This document shows positions 44,960 through 53,396 of a DNA stretch of 64,000 bases, piece by piece. The position numbers and the translations under genes are program-made. Below the pieces are notes generated by a model. It saw only the letters and a program-made list of their open reading frames with translations, did no database searches and was not told where the DNA came from. Within the stretch, counting starts at the first letter, position 1; each line of letters starts with the position of its first letter. Source of the stretch: Roseiarcus sp963751165 (lineage in GTDB: Bacteria; Pseudomonadota; Alphaproteobacteria; Rhizobiales; Beijerinckiaceae); NCBI GenBank assembly GCA_963751165.1, contig CAVVTP010000012.1, forward strand, positions 1 through 64,000, given 5' to 3'.

Positions 44960-45592
44960 ATGAAATCGGCCGGAGACCCCATCCCGCCCCCTAAGTCGAA
45001 CTCCCCCAACCCGCGGTCGAGTGCCTTCCCGATCCAACTCGCATTGACGACTGCCGTGGTCGCCGTCCTGGCGCTCATCGCCGTCTGGCTCGTGTTGGCG
45101 CCAAAGACTGCGAACCATTCGCTGGTTGGAGGCCCGTTCGCCCTGGAGGATGGCTCCGGCAAAACGTTCACCGAACAGATGCTCCGGGGGCGCCCATTCC
45201 TGGTCTATTTCGGCTACACGCACTGCCCGGACACCTGTCCGACTGAGCTTGCTCGAATCTCCGACGCTCTCGCAGCCATGGGCGCCAAGGCGGTGCCCGC
45301 CCTGTTCATTACGGTCGACCCGGAGCGCGACACGCCGAAGGTGATGCAGGATTATGCGAGCAGCTTCGGCCCGCACGTTATCGGGCTGTCCGGCGCCCCG
45401 CAGGCGATCGGGGCGGTCGAAAAGGCCTACCGGGTGTTCGCCCGGAAGGGGAAGGTCGAGTCCGACGGCAGCTACTCGATGGACCACAGCTCGGTCGTCT
45501 ATCTCATGGACAAGACCGGGGCCTTCGTCGAGGCTCTCAACCTCGACCGGCCGCCGGCAGAGACGGCGAAGGAACTGGAGCGTTACTTGTAG
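44960..45592 (+). CDS. SCO1/SenC family copper chaperone
   Basis: A 210-residue membrane-anchored thioredoxin-fold protein. One N-terminal transmembrane segment lies at about 25-47. The copper-binding CPDTC motif is at C89 and C93, and the distal histidine is H176 in YSMDHSS. Sco proteins deliver copper to the CuA centre of cytochrome oxidase or act as thiol reductases. No oxidase genes are adjacent, but a heme-copper-oxidase-like fragment lies 1.1 kb downstream (46685-46822). Confidence 0.93.
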   Translation: MKSAGDPIPPPKSNSPNPRSSAFPIQLALTTAVVAVLALIAVWLVLAPKTANHSLVGGPFALEDGSGKTFTEQMLRGRPFLVYFGYTHCPDTCPTELARISDALAAMGAKAVPALFITVDPERDTPKVMQDYASSFGPHVIGLSGAPQAIGAVEKAYRVFARKGKVESDGSYSMDHSSVVYLMDKTGAFVEALNLDRPPAETAKELERYL

Positions 45593-45678
45593 ACGTTCCG
45601 TTTGCCCGCGGGGACGGCCTTTGCTAGAGCGGTTCCGAGAACCCGCCGGTCTAAACGGCGCTCGTGAGACGTTAAATC

Positions 45679-46284
45679 ATGAACAAATTCACGACCCTGA
45701 CCGGGGTGGCTGCGCCGTTGCCAATCTACAACGTCGACACGGACATGATCATCCCGAAGCAATATCTGAAGACGATCAAGCGGACAGGCCTCGGCGCCGG
45801 CCTCTTCGCCGAAATGCGCTACCGGGACGATGGCTCGGAAAATCCCAATTTTGTTCTCAACAGGCCAGCCTACCGAAAGGCTGCGATCCTGGTGGCGGGC
45901 GACAATTTCGGCTGCGGCTCGTCGCGCGAGCACGCGCCTTGGGCCCTTCTGGACTTCGGCGTCCGCTGCGTGATTTCGACCGACTTCGCCGACATCTTCT
46001 ACAACAACTGCTTCAAGAACGGCATCCTTCCGGTCAGAGTCTCCAGCGAGGACCTGGCGAAGCTGATGGACGACGCCGAGCGCGGCGCCAACGCGACGCT
46101 GACCATCGATCTGCCAGCTCAGGAAATTCGCGGACCCGACGGCGGCATGGTCAGGTTCGAGATCGACCCGCTCCGCAAGCAGCGCCTGATCGAGGGGCTC
46201 GACGACATCGGCCTCACCATGGTCGAGGAGCCGGCCATCGGGGCCTATGAGAAGAAGTCGGCGGCGGCCTGTCCCTGGCTGTAA
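45679..46284 (+). CDS. leuD: 3-isopropylmalate dehydratase small subunit
   Basis: A 201-residue swivel-domain partner of LeuC; together they isomerise 2- to 3-isopropylmalate in leucine synthesis. NVDTDMIIPKQYLKTIKRTG, GDNFGCGSSREHAPWAL and FADIFYNNCFKNGILP are the defining segments. leuC is not in the window. The length matches the standard bacterial LeuD. IS debris begins 130 bases downstream. Confidence 0.96.
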   Translation: MNKFTTLTGVAAPLPIYNVDTDMIIPKQYLKTIKRTGLGAGLFAEMRYRDDGSENPNFVLNRPAYRKAAILVAGDNFGCGSSREHAPWALLDFGVRCVISTDFADIFYNNCFKNGILPVRVSSEDLAKLMDDAERGANATLTIDLPAQEIRGPDGGMVRFEIDPLRKQRLIEGLDDIGLTMVEEPAIGAYEKKSAAACPWL

Positions 46285-46417
46285 ACCCAAGCAGCGGCCC
46301 GCGCTACATAGAGGTACCATTTTTTGTCGCCCCCGGGGAACGGGAGCACGCGTGGCAGGGTCTCGACTATACCTGCAGCGTCACTGTCGCCTTCCTTTGG
46401 ATGGAGGCGAAAACGCA

Positions 46418-46640
46418 AGTGATCATTGAGCTGTGTTGTGGGCTGGACGTGCATCAGGAGACCGTCGTCGCCTGCGTCTAGATCGGCGCCTTGGCAAACG
46501 GCCGACGAAGGAGATGCGGACCTTCCGGACGATGACGCGAGATCTGGAGACGTTGCGGGACTGGCTGCAAGAGCGTGGGGTGACGCAGGTCGGCACGGAG
46601 AACACCGGCGTTTACTGGCGCCGGTCTACGCCGGATCGAC
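46418..46640 (+). pseudogene. IS110-family transposase N-terminal remnant
   Basis: Joining frames gives CCGLDVHQETVVACV, then an in-frame stop, then RPTKEMRTFRTMTRDLETL, RDWLQERGVTQVGTEN and TGVYW. GLDVHQETV carries the first catalytic aspartate of IS110 DEDD transposases, and the glutamate of GTENTGVYW the second. The stop, a frame change and the missing C-terminal part show it is dead. Confidence 0.75.
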
Positions 46641-46684
46641 AGCTGACTTTCTGGCGATGGCAGAAACCAAGCCGAGGCTGACCT

Positions 46685-46822
46685 GTGTTGAATTGCCGAT
46701 GCCTAATCCTCGCACATTTCTGGCTGGCCTTCTTGATCTTCGGGACCGCGCTTGTGCTCGGCGCCTGGCAGATGTTCATCCGCAGCGGTGGCGCGGGCGG
46801 CCTCTTCAACATGAGCGACTAA
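46685..46822 (+). pseudogene. Fragment resembling a heme-copper oxidase subunit I membrane segment
   Basis: A 45-codon frame reads LNCRCLILAHFWLAFLIF then GTALVLGAWQMFIRSG and stops at 46822. The AHFWLAF...GAWQM pattern resembles the first membrane helix of cbb3-like or b(o/a)3-type oxidase subunit I. It is too short to be functional and lies among IS fragments, so it is most likely a leftover of a lost respiratory gene. The family assignment is tentative. Confidence 0.35.
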
Positions 46823-46989
46823 CCTGGACGCGACCGGATGCGCGCCAGCTCTTCGAGGATCGTACGCGGCGAATTTCCAAGGCCTGCGCGCTGCTGCCAC
46901 ATCTCGAGGCTCTTCCACAGCACGAAGACGAGAAAGCATACGAGGATATCAGCTTGGACGCGATCCTCGCGCTGATGCCATCCTGCAGC
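46819..46989 (-). pseudogene. IS1634/IS4-like transposase C-terminal remnant
   Basis: The minus strand reads WHQREDRVQADILVCFLVF, then VLWKSLEMWQQRAGLGNS and PRTILEELARIRSRPG, ending at a TAG at 46819. This closely resembles the C-terminal end (RVQAHILVCFLAYVLWK-type) of IS1634-like DDE transposases. The rest of the gene is absent. It overlaps the oxidase-like fragment by four bases at its end. Confidence 0.7.
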
Positions 46990-47611
46990 TCGCCTTCCGC
47001 CTCGCGGGGCGGTCCCCGCGGTCTGCGGGGCGCAGCGACGAGCCAGGAAACGCCGCTCTCCCTGAAGGAGCCCTAGTCGTTCGCTCAGGCAAGTGGCGCG
47101 TCAAGGCCATCATGTCGCCGTTCGCGCTCCACCTCTCCGATCACGCCCATGCGCAACATTGCGCCTTGCGGCGCGGGCCACGGCGCCTTGGCCAGCAAAG
47201 CCGGAAGTCCTAGCGCCAGTCGGCCATCTACATCAAATCCCGGGCTTGATGCCTTCGCTTCGGGCGAAAGGCGGAACGATATCATTTAGCAGTTGCGCAA
47301 TGTCGCGCGGCGGATGACGCCAGAGGAAATCGAAGAGGCGGCGCAATGTTACGCCTCGCGGCCCTCTACGAAGTGCGCTCGGGAGCGCACTGATCTTCGA
47401 CCGACTTACCGACTTGGACTTATCCGTTGATCACGGGAACGGTAGTGGGTAGTGGAAGGTCGCCGATCCCTCCGCCCCGTCAGCAGCTCCCGCGCTAAGC
47501 GGTAATGGTCGTTCATCTTTGCGACCGCTTATCACGCGCGATTTCAGACGATCGTCGTGCGGAAGGTTTTTCGCCGCCCCTTGCGCCCAGGCCGCCAATG
47601 GTCCACATAGG
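46990..47611. other. Gene-free stretch with a recombinase-like scrap and a hairpin
   Basis: At about 47290-47370 (+) a frame reads QLRNVARRMTPEEIEEAAQ then CYAS, resembling the helix-turn-helix tail of resolvase-like proteins, and soon degenerates. AGTGCGCTC (47372-47380) and GAGCGCACT (47383-47391) form a 9-bp hairpin. Nothing else is supported before the SRP RNA. Confidence 0.4.
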
Positions 47612-47712
47612 CGCCGGGAGGTTGGCGAAGGACGTACCGCTCGCCAACCGGGTCAGGTCCGGAAGGAAGCAGCCCTAACGAGACAGGGCGGGTCTTTGTC
47701 CAACCTCCCGCC
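47612..47712 (+). ncRNA. ffs: Signal recognition particle RNA (4.5S-like, small bacterial type)
   Basis: The conserved apical domain is intact: GGTCAGGTCCGGAAGGAAGC followed by AGCCCTAACGAGACAGGG, giving the GGAA tetraloop and the symmetric and asymmetric loops bound by Ffh. The closing helix pairs GGGAGGTTGG (47617-47626) with CCAACCTCCC (47700-47709). A run of seven T follows at 47729-47735 as transcription end. It directly precedes dnaX, the usual alphaproteobacterial position. Confidence 0.95.
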
Positions 47713-47820
47713 TTAGCCTTCTCGCGCGTTTTTTTGCTCGAGTGTTTGGGCCGTCGGCGCGGACCCCAAGAACCTGATGCTTCCTGACGATCGACCAGAA
47801 CGGGGCGGAAGAAGCAGCCG

Positions 47821-49611
47821 ATGAGCGATTCGCTGTTTCTCGGCGAGGCGCCGGCCGTTTCGCCCGCGCCTGTGCCGTTGCCCTATCGGGTCCTGGCGCG
47901 AAAATACCGGCCGCAGCGCTTCGAAGACCTCATCGGCCAGGAGGCCATGGTTCGGACGCTGGCGAACTCCTTCGCTGCAGGTCGCATCCACCAAGCCTAT
48001 ATTTTCACCGGCGTGCGCGGCACCGGCAAAACGACGACTGCGCGCATTCTCGCCCGCGCTCTGAACTACAGCGTCCCGGGCAAGATCGATGCGCCGAGCG
48101 TCGACCTGCCCGTCCTTGGCGCGCACTGCCAGGCGATCATGGACTCGCGCCACGTCGATGTGATCGAGATGGACGCCGCCTCGCACACCGGTGTCGACGA
48201 CGTGCGGGATATCATTGACAACGCCCGCTACAGGCCGGTCTCGGCGCGCACAAAGGTCTACATCATCGATGAAGTGCACATGCTATCGAAGCAGGCCTTC
48301 AACGCGCTTTTGAAGACGCTCGAGGAGCCGCCCGAGCACGTAAAATTCCTGTTCGCCACCACCGAGATCGAAAAGGTGCCGATTACGGTGCGCTCCCGCT
48401 GCATCCGCTTCGACCTGAAGCGGATCGAGTTGGGCCTCATGATGAAGCATCTGGAGAAGATCTGTGGCCTGGAGGGTGTCTCCGCAGAGCCGGAGGCGCT
48501 CGCAATCATCGCCCGCGTCGCTGAGGGCTCGGTGCGGGACGCCCTGTCGCTGCTCGATCAGGCCATCGCCTATGGCGGGTCTGGCGGTGTGACAGCGCTC
48601 GCGGTTCGCGACATGCTGGGCCTGTCCGACAGGGGCGAGATCTTGACCCTGTTCGAGCGCGCGATGAAGGGCGAGATCGCCGAGGCCCTGGACCTCATGC
48701 GCGCCCTTTATCGGGCCGGCGCCGATCCAGCCGACATCCTCCTCGAAGTCGCCGAGGTCTGCCACTACGTCACCCAGGTCAAGATCGCGCCCGACGCGCC
48801 CGACGACGCCACGATCGGTGAGAGCGAGCGAAAAAGGGGGCGGGAGTTTGCGGGCCGACTGTCGACGGGCGCGCTGACGCGGGCTTGGCAGATCCTGCTC
48901 AAGGGTTTTGACGACGTGAACGATTCACCGCGCCCGCTCGCGTCGGCCGAAATGGCGCTGATCCGCCTGGCCTACGCTTCCGACCTGCCGACGCCGGAGG
49001 AAGCTTTGCGCAGGCTCGCGGAGACGACGGACTATGCGCCGCGTCAGGCGCCGCCGCTGCCTCACGCCGGTGCACATCCGCCGGGAAACGTCAGCGTCGC
49101 GGCCGCGCCTGCGGAGCGCGTCCCGCCGGTGCAGAGCGCGCCTCAGCTGGCAAGGCCGCCAGCCCCCGCGGTCCGGCTCGCGCGGTTCGAGGACGTCGTC
49201 GCGCTGGCGCGGGAGAAGCGCGACATTCAGCTCGTCCAGGCTCTCCAACGCGACGTGCGGCTCGACCGGTTCGAGCAGGGCTCGATCGTTTTTTCCCTGG
49301 TCGAAGGCGCTTCGTCCAGCCTCGCGCAAACGCTGGCGAAGCGCCTTCATGAATGGACCGGCGAACGCTGGATGGTGGCGCTCGCGCCCGGCGCGAACGC
49401 CCCGACCCTTCGCGAGGCCCAGGCCGCCCGTGAGGCGGAACGAACAACCGGCGCCGCCGCGCATCCGGTGGTGCGCAAGGTGCTCGAGCGCTTCAAAGGC
49501 GCGCGCATCGTCGAGGTGCGCGCTCCTGAAGCCGTTGCGTCGCCGCCGGCCCCTCAAGTTGAGGAGGACGTCGGCTACGTCGATTCCGATCCGGTCGACG
49601 ATGACCTTTGA
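47821..49611 (+). CDS. dnaX: DNA polymerase III subunits gamma/tau
   Basis: A 596-residue clamp-loader ATPase. Walker A is GVRGTGKTTTAR (about 63-74), Walker B is VYIIDEVHML, and the sensor 1 region is FLFATTEIEKVP with SRC as arginine finger context. The zinc module between Walker A and B has lost its cysteines: only one remains in the VLGAHCQAIMDSRH segment, a degenerate form I associate with Hyphomicrobiales. After the collar domain there is a proline/alanine-rich linker (about 400-470) and a tau-like C-terminal domain. It is followed by ybaB and recR. Confidence 0.96.
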   Translation: MSDSLFLGEAPAVSPAPVPLPYRVLARKYRPQRFEDLIGQEAMVRTLANSFAAGRIHQAYIFTGVRGTGKTTTARILARALNYSVPGKIDAPSVDLPVLGAHCQAIMDSRHVDVIEMDAASHTGVDDVRDIIDNARYRPVSARTKVYIIDEVHMLSKQAFNALLKTLEEPPEHVKFLFATTEIEKVPITVRSRCIRFDLKRIELGLMMKHLEKICGLEGVSAEPEALAIIARVAEGSVRDALSLLDQAIAYGGSGGVTALAVRDMLGLSDRGEILTLFERAMKGEIAEALDLMRALYRAGADPADILLEVAEVCHYVTQVKIAPDAPDDATIGESERKRGREFAGRLSTGALTRAWQILLKGFDDVNDSPRPLASAEMALIRLAYASDLPTPEEALRRLAETTDYAPRQAPPLPHAGAHPPGNVSVAAAPAERVPPVQSAPQLARPPAPAVRLARFEDVVALAREKRDIQLVQALQRDVRLDRFEQGSIVFSLVEGASSSLAQTLAKRLHEWTGERWMVALAPGANAPTLREAQAAREAERTTGAAAHPVVRKVLERFKGARIVEVRAPEAVASPPAPQVEEDVGYVDSDPVDDDL

Positions 49612-49627
49612 ACAAGGAGAAACCGCC

Positions 49628-49948
49628 GTGGACATCATGGGCATGATGAAGAAAGCGCAGGAAGTGCAGGCCAAGCTGCAGGAGGCGCAGGAGGAGCTCG
49701 GGCGCGTCGAGGTCGAAGGCATGTCTGGCGGCGGCATGGTCCGCATCACGATGACCGCCAAGGGCGATCTCAAGGGTGTTTATATCGACCAGTCGCTGAT
49801 GATTCCATCGGACAAGGAGATGCTGGAAGACCTGATCATAGCCGCCTTCGCCGACGCCAAGAGCAAGGCCGACCGCGCGGCGGCGGAAAAGATGCAGTCG
49901 CTGACTGCGGGGCTGCCCGTGCCGCCGGGAATGAAATTGCCGTTCTGA
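49628..49948 (+). CDS. YbaB/EbfC family nucleoid-associated protein
   Basis: A 106-residue dimeric DNA-binding protein. MGMMKKAQEVQAKLQEAQEE forms the N-terminal helix and GGGMVRITMTAKGDLKGV the central beta tweezers. It coats DNA and is almost always encoded between dnaX and recR. The GTG at 49628 sits eight bases after an AAGGAG site; an ATG nine bases later is less well placed. Confidence 0.95.
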   Translation: MDIMGMMKKAQEVQAKLQEAQEELGRVEVEGMSGGGMVRITMTAKGDLKGVYIDQSLMIPSDKEMLEDLIIAAFADAKSKADRAAAEKMQSLTAGLPVPPGMKLPF

Positions 49949-50554
49949 ATGTCGTCGAACGTCGCCGGGCCGGAAATCGAACGGCTGATCCAGTTGCTTG
50001 CGCGTCTTCCCGGACTTGGGCCGCGCTCGGCCCGCCGGGCGGCGCTCCATTTGATCCGCAAGCGGGAGACGCTGCTCCAACCGCTTGCCGAGGCGATGCG
50101 GGTCGCCGAGGACCGCATCGTCGGCTGCTCGGTCTGTGGCTCGGTCGATTCCCGCGATCCCTGCACGGTCTGCTCGGACAGTCGGCGCGACGCATCGACC
50201 ATCGTCGTGGTCGAGTCGGTCGGCGATCTCTGGGCCCTGGAGCGGGCAGGAGCCCTGCGGGCCCGCTATCATGTGCTGGGCGGCGTCCTGTCGCCGCTGG
50301 ACGGCGTCGGCCCCGGCGACCTCAACCTGACCTCTCTCGTGGCCCGCATCTCCGCGGGCGGGGTCGGCGAAGTGATCCTCGCCGTCAACGCGACCGTCGA
50401 CGGCCAGACGACCGCGCATTACATCGTCGATCTTCTCGCCGACTATCCCGTCAAGGTGACGCGCCTCGCCCACGGCGTTCCGGTCGGGGGCGAACTCGAT
50501 TATTTGGACGACGGCACGCTGGCTGCCGCCATGCGGCAGAGGACGGCGTTCTAG
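49949..50554 (+). CDS. recR: Recombination mediator RecR
   Basis: A 201-residue protein that, with RecO, loads RecA on gapped DNA. It has an N-terminal helix-hairpin-helix (LARLPGLGPRSARRAALHL), a zinc finger CSVCGSVDSRDPCTVC (C60, C63, C72, C75), and a Toprim domain beginning STIVVVESVGDLWALE. Its ATG touches the end of the ybaB stop. The TAG stop overlaps that of the convergent arginase gene. Confidence 0.97.
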   Translation: MSSNVAGPEIERLIQLLARLPGLGPRSARRAALHLIRKRETLLQPLAEAMRVAEDRIVGCSVCGSVDSRDPCTVCSDSRRDASTIVVVESVGDLWALERAGALRARYHVLGGVLSPLDGVGPGDLNLTSLVARISAGGVGEVILAVNATVDGQTTAHYIVDLLADYPVKVTRLAHGVPVGGELDYLDDGTLAAAMRQRTAF

Positions 50555-51516
50555 TAGACCTGCCGACCGAACAGGCTGGCGGTCAGGTCGACCAGCAACA
50601 AGGCGCTCTTTCCCCGTTCGTCCAGGAACGGATTGAGCTCGACGAGGTCGAGCGACGGCGACAAGCCCGAGTCGTACAAGAGCTCCATCACCAGATGGGC
50701 CTCGCGATACGTCGCCCCGCCCGGAACCGCCGTCCCGACGCCCGGGGCAATCGTCGGATCGAGGAAGTCGACGTCCAGGCTGACGTGCAAAAGCCCGCCG
50801 GCCGCGCGGACGCGGTCGATGATCCGCCGGATCGACAGGGCGAAGCCGTCCTCGTCCAGCCGTCGCATGTCGACGACGTCCACCCCGCGCGCCTGCAAAA
50901 GCCTGCGTTCGTCGGCGTCGATCGACCGAATCCCGAAGAGATGCACGCGCGAGGGTTCGACGCGGCCGCGGGGCTCGTCGCCGAACATTGCGTCGAAGCC
51001 GGACTCTCCGCTCAGCATCGCGACCGGCATGCCGTGCATATTGCCGGAGGGGGAGGTTTTCGGCGTGTTGTAGTCCGAATGTGCGTCGAGCCACAGGACG
51101 AAGAGTCTTCGCCCCGCCTCGGCGGCGTAACGCGCGACGCCAGCAACCGAGCCCATCGCCAGCGAATGGTCGCCGCCGAGGACGACGGGCAACCGCCCCT
51201 CGCGCATCACGGCGTAGGTCTCGCGCGCCAGGAGCCGCGCCCAGGTGGAGACTTCTCCGAAATAGCGCGCCTTTCCGTCCGGCGGGCGAGGGTGGACGAG
51301 GGGATGGGGAAGCGACAGATCGCCGCGATCGATGACATCCTGGCCGAGCTCTTTCAACATCCTGGCGATGCCTGCCGTGCGGAGCATCGCGGGACCCATC
51401 GCGCACCCGGCGACCCCCGCTCCGGCCTCGACCGGGACGCCGAGGATCGTGATCGCCTGGCGGCGCGCCTGGGTGACCGCAAACTCCCGGCCTTCGCTTT
51501 TGCCCGTCAGGCTCAT
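50551..51516 (-). CDS. rocF: Arginase
   Basis: A 321-residue ureohydrolase that splits arginine to ornithine and urea. The binuclear manganese ligands are in GGDHSLAMGS, WLDAHSDYNTP and VSLDVDFLDP. SPSGNMHGMPVA and the C-terminal LVELNPFLDERGKSA favour arginase over agmatinase or formimidoylglutamase. It is convergent with recR, with stops overlapping by four bases. Confidence 0.93.
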   Translation of the reverse strand: MSLTGKSEGREFAVTQARRQAITILGVPVEAGAGVAGCAMGPAMLRTAGIARMLKELGQDVIDRGDLSLPHPLVHPRPPDGKARYFGEVSTWARLLARETYAVMREGRLPVVLGGDHSLAMGSVAGVARYAAEAGRRLFVLWLDAHSDYNTPKTSPSGNMHGMPVAMLSGESGFDAMFGDEPRGRVEPSRVHLFGIRSIDADERRLLQARGVDVVDMRRLDEDGFALSIRRIIDRVRAAGGLLHVSLDVDFLDPTIAPGVGTAVPGGATYREAHLVMELLYDSGLSPSLDLVELNPFLDERGKSALLLVDLTASLFGRQVY

Positions 51517-51580
51517 GCGCCAGCCACTCCGATTAGGATTTTCGCCGCATCCGTATCACCGGCCCAAGGCGGAACAGCGC

Positions 51581-52942
51581 CTAATCCGGTGCCAGCTCGG
51601 CTTCTATGATCGCCCCTTCGGCGTCCGTGTCGGCGAGCGCTCTCTCCATCTTCGCCCGATCGAGCTCGCCCTCCCACAGCGAAACGATGATGGTCGCGAC
51701 GCCGTTGCCGGTGACGTTGGTGAGCGCCCTCACCTCACTCATGAACTTGTCGATGCCGAAGATGATCGCCAGCCCTGGGATGAGCCGGGCGTCGGCTGCG
51801 GCCAGCGTTCCGGCCAACGTGACGAATCCCGCTCCAGTGACGCCGCTGGCGCCCTTCGACGTCAGCATCGCCACCAGCAAAATGGTCAGCAACTGGCCCC
51901 AGCTCAGATCGACGTGCAGCGCCTGCGCGATGAACAGTGTCGCCAACGTCATGTAGATGTTGGTGCCGTCAAGGTTGAAGGAATAGCCGGTCGGAACCAC
52001 GAGGCCGACCACCTGTTTCGAGCAGCCGAGATGCTCGAGCTTGGCCATGAGCAAGGGCAGGGCGCTCTCCGAGGAAGATGTGCCGAGCACGATCAAGAGC
52101 TCGTCCTTGATGAAGCGGACGAATTTGAAGATCGAGAACCCGGCCGCGCGCGCGATCACGCCCAGGACAACAAAAACGAACAGCGCCGCAGCGGCGTAGA
52201 AGGTCAGGATCAAGTTGAGGAGGTTGCCCAGGGCCGATGGCCCGTACTTGCCGATGGTGAAAGCCATCGCGCCGAACGCGCCGAGTGGCGCTGCCTTCAT
52301 GATGATCGCGATGACGCCGAACATCGCATGCGCGAAATCGTCGACGAGGCTCCTGATCGCCGCTCCGCGTTCGCCGAGTTTCATCAGCGCGAAACCGAAG
52401 ATCACGGCGAAGAACAGCACCTGGAGAACGTCACCAATCTGGAAGATAGGGGTGCCCCCGGCCTTGCACAGGCCGCCCTCGGGGCTGCTGACGAAGGCGC
52501 CGACGACGCTGTCCGGAATGATGTGCAGGATGTAGTCCACCGGCTTCATCTGCCCGGCGGTCTCTGCATAGCATTTGACCTGCGCGGCCTGTTGGGCCGT
52601 CATTTCCTTGACCGGAAAGCTCGCGCCCGGCCGCCAGGCCAGGCCGACGAGAAGGCCGATGACGAGAGCCAGCGAGGACACCGCCTCGAAGTAGACCAGG
52701 GCCTTCACGCCGACCCGGCCGACGCTCTTGGCTTCCTTGATGTGGGCGATGCCGGAGACGACGGTGCAGAAGATGATGGGCGCGATCGCCATCTTGACCA
52801 GCTTGACGAAGGCGCGGCCAAGAAATTCCACCCACGCGTTGGTCGCGAAGACCGGCAGGAGCCATCCCACGATCGCGCCGAGCACGACTGCGATGAGGAC
52901 CTGGACATAAAGCGCCGAATACCAGGGACGACGGCCTGTCAT
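51581..52942 (-). CDS. Dicarboxylate:cation symporter (DctA/GltP family)
   Basis: A 453-residue transporter of the glutamate/C4-dicarboxylate family. LGTSSSESALPLLMAKLE is the serine-rich hairpin 1 motif, GYSFNLDGTNIYMTLATLF the TM7 unwound NxDG-type motif, TSKGASGVTGAGFVTLA hairpin 2, and IDKFMSEVRALTNVTGNGVA the TM8 substrate site. The arginine in SEVRALTN suits dicarboxylates. It starts at 52942 after a GGGGGAGGAAG ribosome site. Uptake substrates are probably succinate, fumarate and malate. Confidence 0.92.
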   Translation of the reverse strand: MTGRRPWYSALYVQVLIAVVLGAIVGWLLPVFATNAWVEFLGRAFVKLVKMAIAPIIFCTVVSGIAHIKEAKSVGRVGVKALVYFEAVSSLALVIGLLVGLAWRPGASFPVKEMTAQQAAQVKCYAETAGQMKPVDYILHIIPDSVVGAFVSSPEGGLCKAGGTPIFQIGDVLQVLFFAVIFGFALMKLGERGAAIRSLVDDFAHAMFGVIAIIMKAAPLGAFGAMAFTIGKYGPSALGNLLNLILTFYAAAALFVFVVLGVIARAAGFSIFKFVRFIKDELLIVLGTSSSESALPLLMAKLEHLGCSKQVVGLVVPTGYSFNLDGTNIYMTLATLFIAQALHVDLSWGQLLTILLVAMLTSKGASGVTGAGFVTLAGTLAAADARLIPGLAIIFGIDKFMSEVRALTNVTGNGVATIIVSLWEGELDRAKMERALADTDAEGAIIEAELAPD

Positions 52943-53396
52943 TGCTTCCTCCCCCTGCGATCGACCAAAGCCAATTTGAACGACCCGCACCATCGCGCGG
53001 CGCAGGTCGATAGACAAGTCAAAGCAAGGCGTCGGACCCATATAAGGTGGCCGAAAGAGCGCGCCGCGTGGGGCGTTCCGAGGTCAATTGCTTCGATCGC
53101 GCCGCTGCAATTCAATGAAGGAGAGCGCGCAACGACTGGACGCTTGACATCTGCCGCCGCCTGGCTGATGGAGGCGCTCATGACGCGCATGCTCGGCATC
53201 GCTTGGATTTTCATCATTACCTGCTAGCTCCAAGCTGGCTGGTTCGCGTCTCCGTTTTTCAGAAAAACTATCGAGAAGCGATCATCCGGCCAGTCCCGGA
53301 CGGCGCCTCGCGCCGTCGCCCTAAAACGAGACGTCCGATGATCGAGGGCCTTTCGCAGACCGAACCGGCGCCGCTCCGGCGGCAGGAGCGCCGTTG
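52943..53396. other. Intergenic region between dctA-like gene and cysS
   Basis: A 454-base gap between divergent genes, holding their promoters. A 15-codon frame, MTRMLGIAWIFIITC (53179-53226), ends in a cysteine codon, but there is no attenuator structure to support a leader-peptide role. GTTTTTCAGAAAAAC near 53250 is a short A/T hairpin. No longer gene is supported. Confidence 0.4.

Noticed and set aside
51332..53227. A 631-codon plus-strand frame opposite the dicarboxylate symporter
   Set aside because: Runs antisense through a well-defined transporter and has a biased, charged composition.
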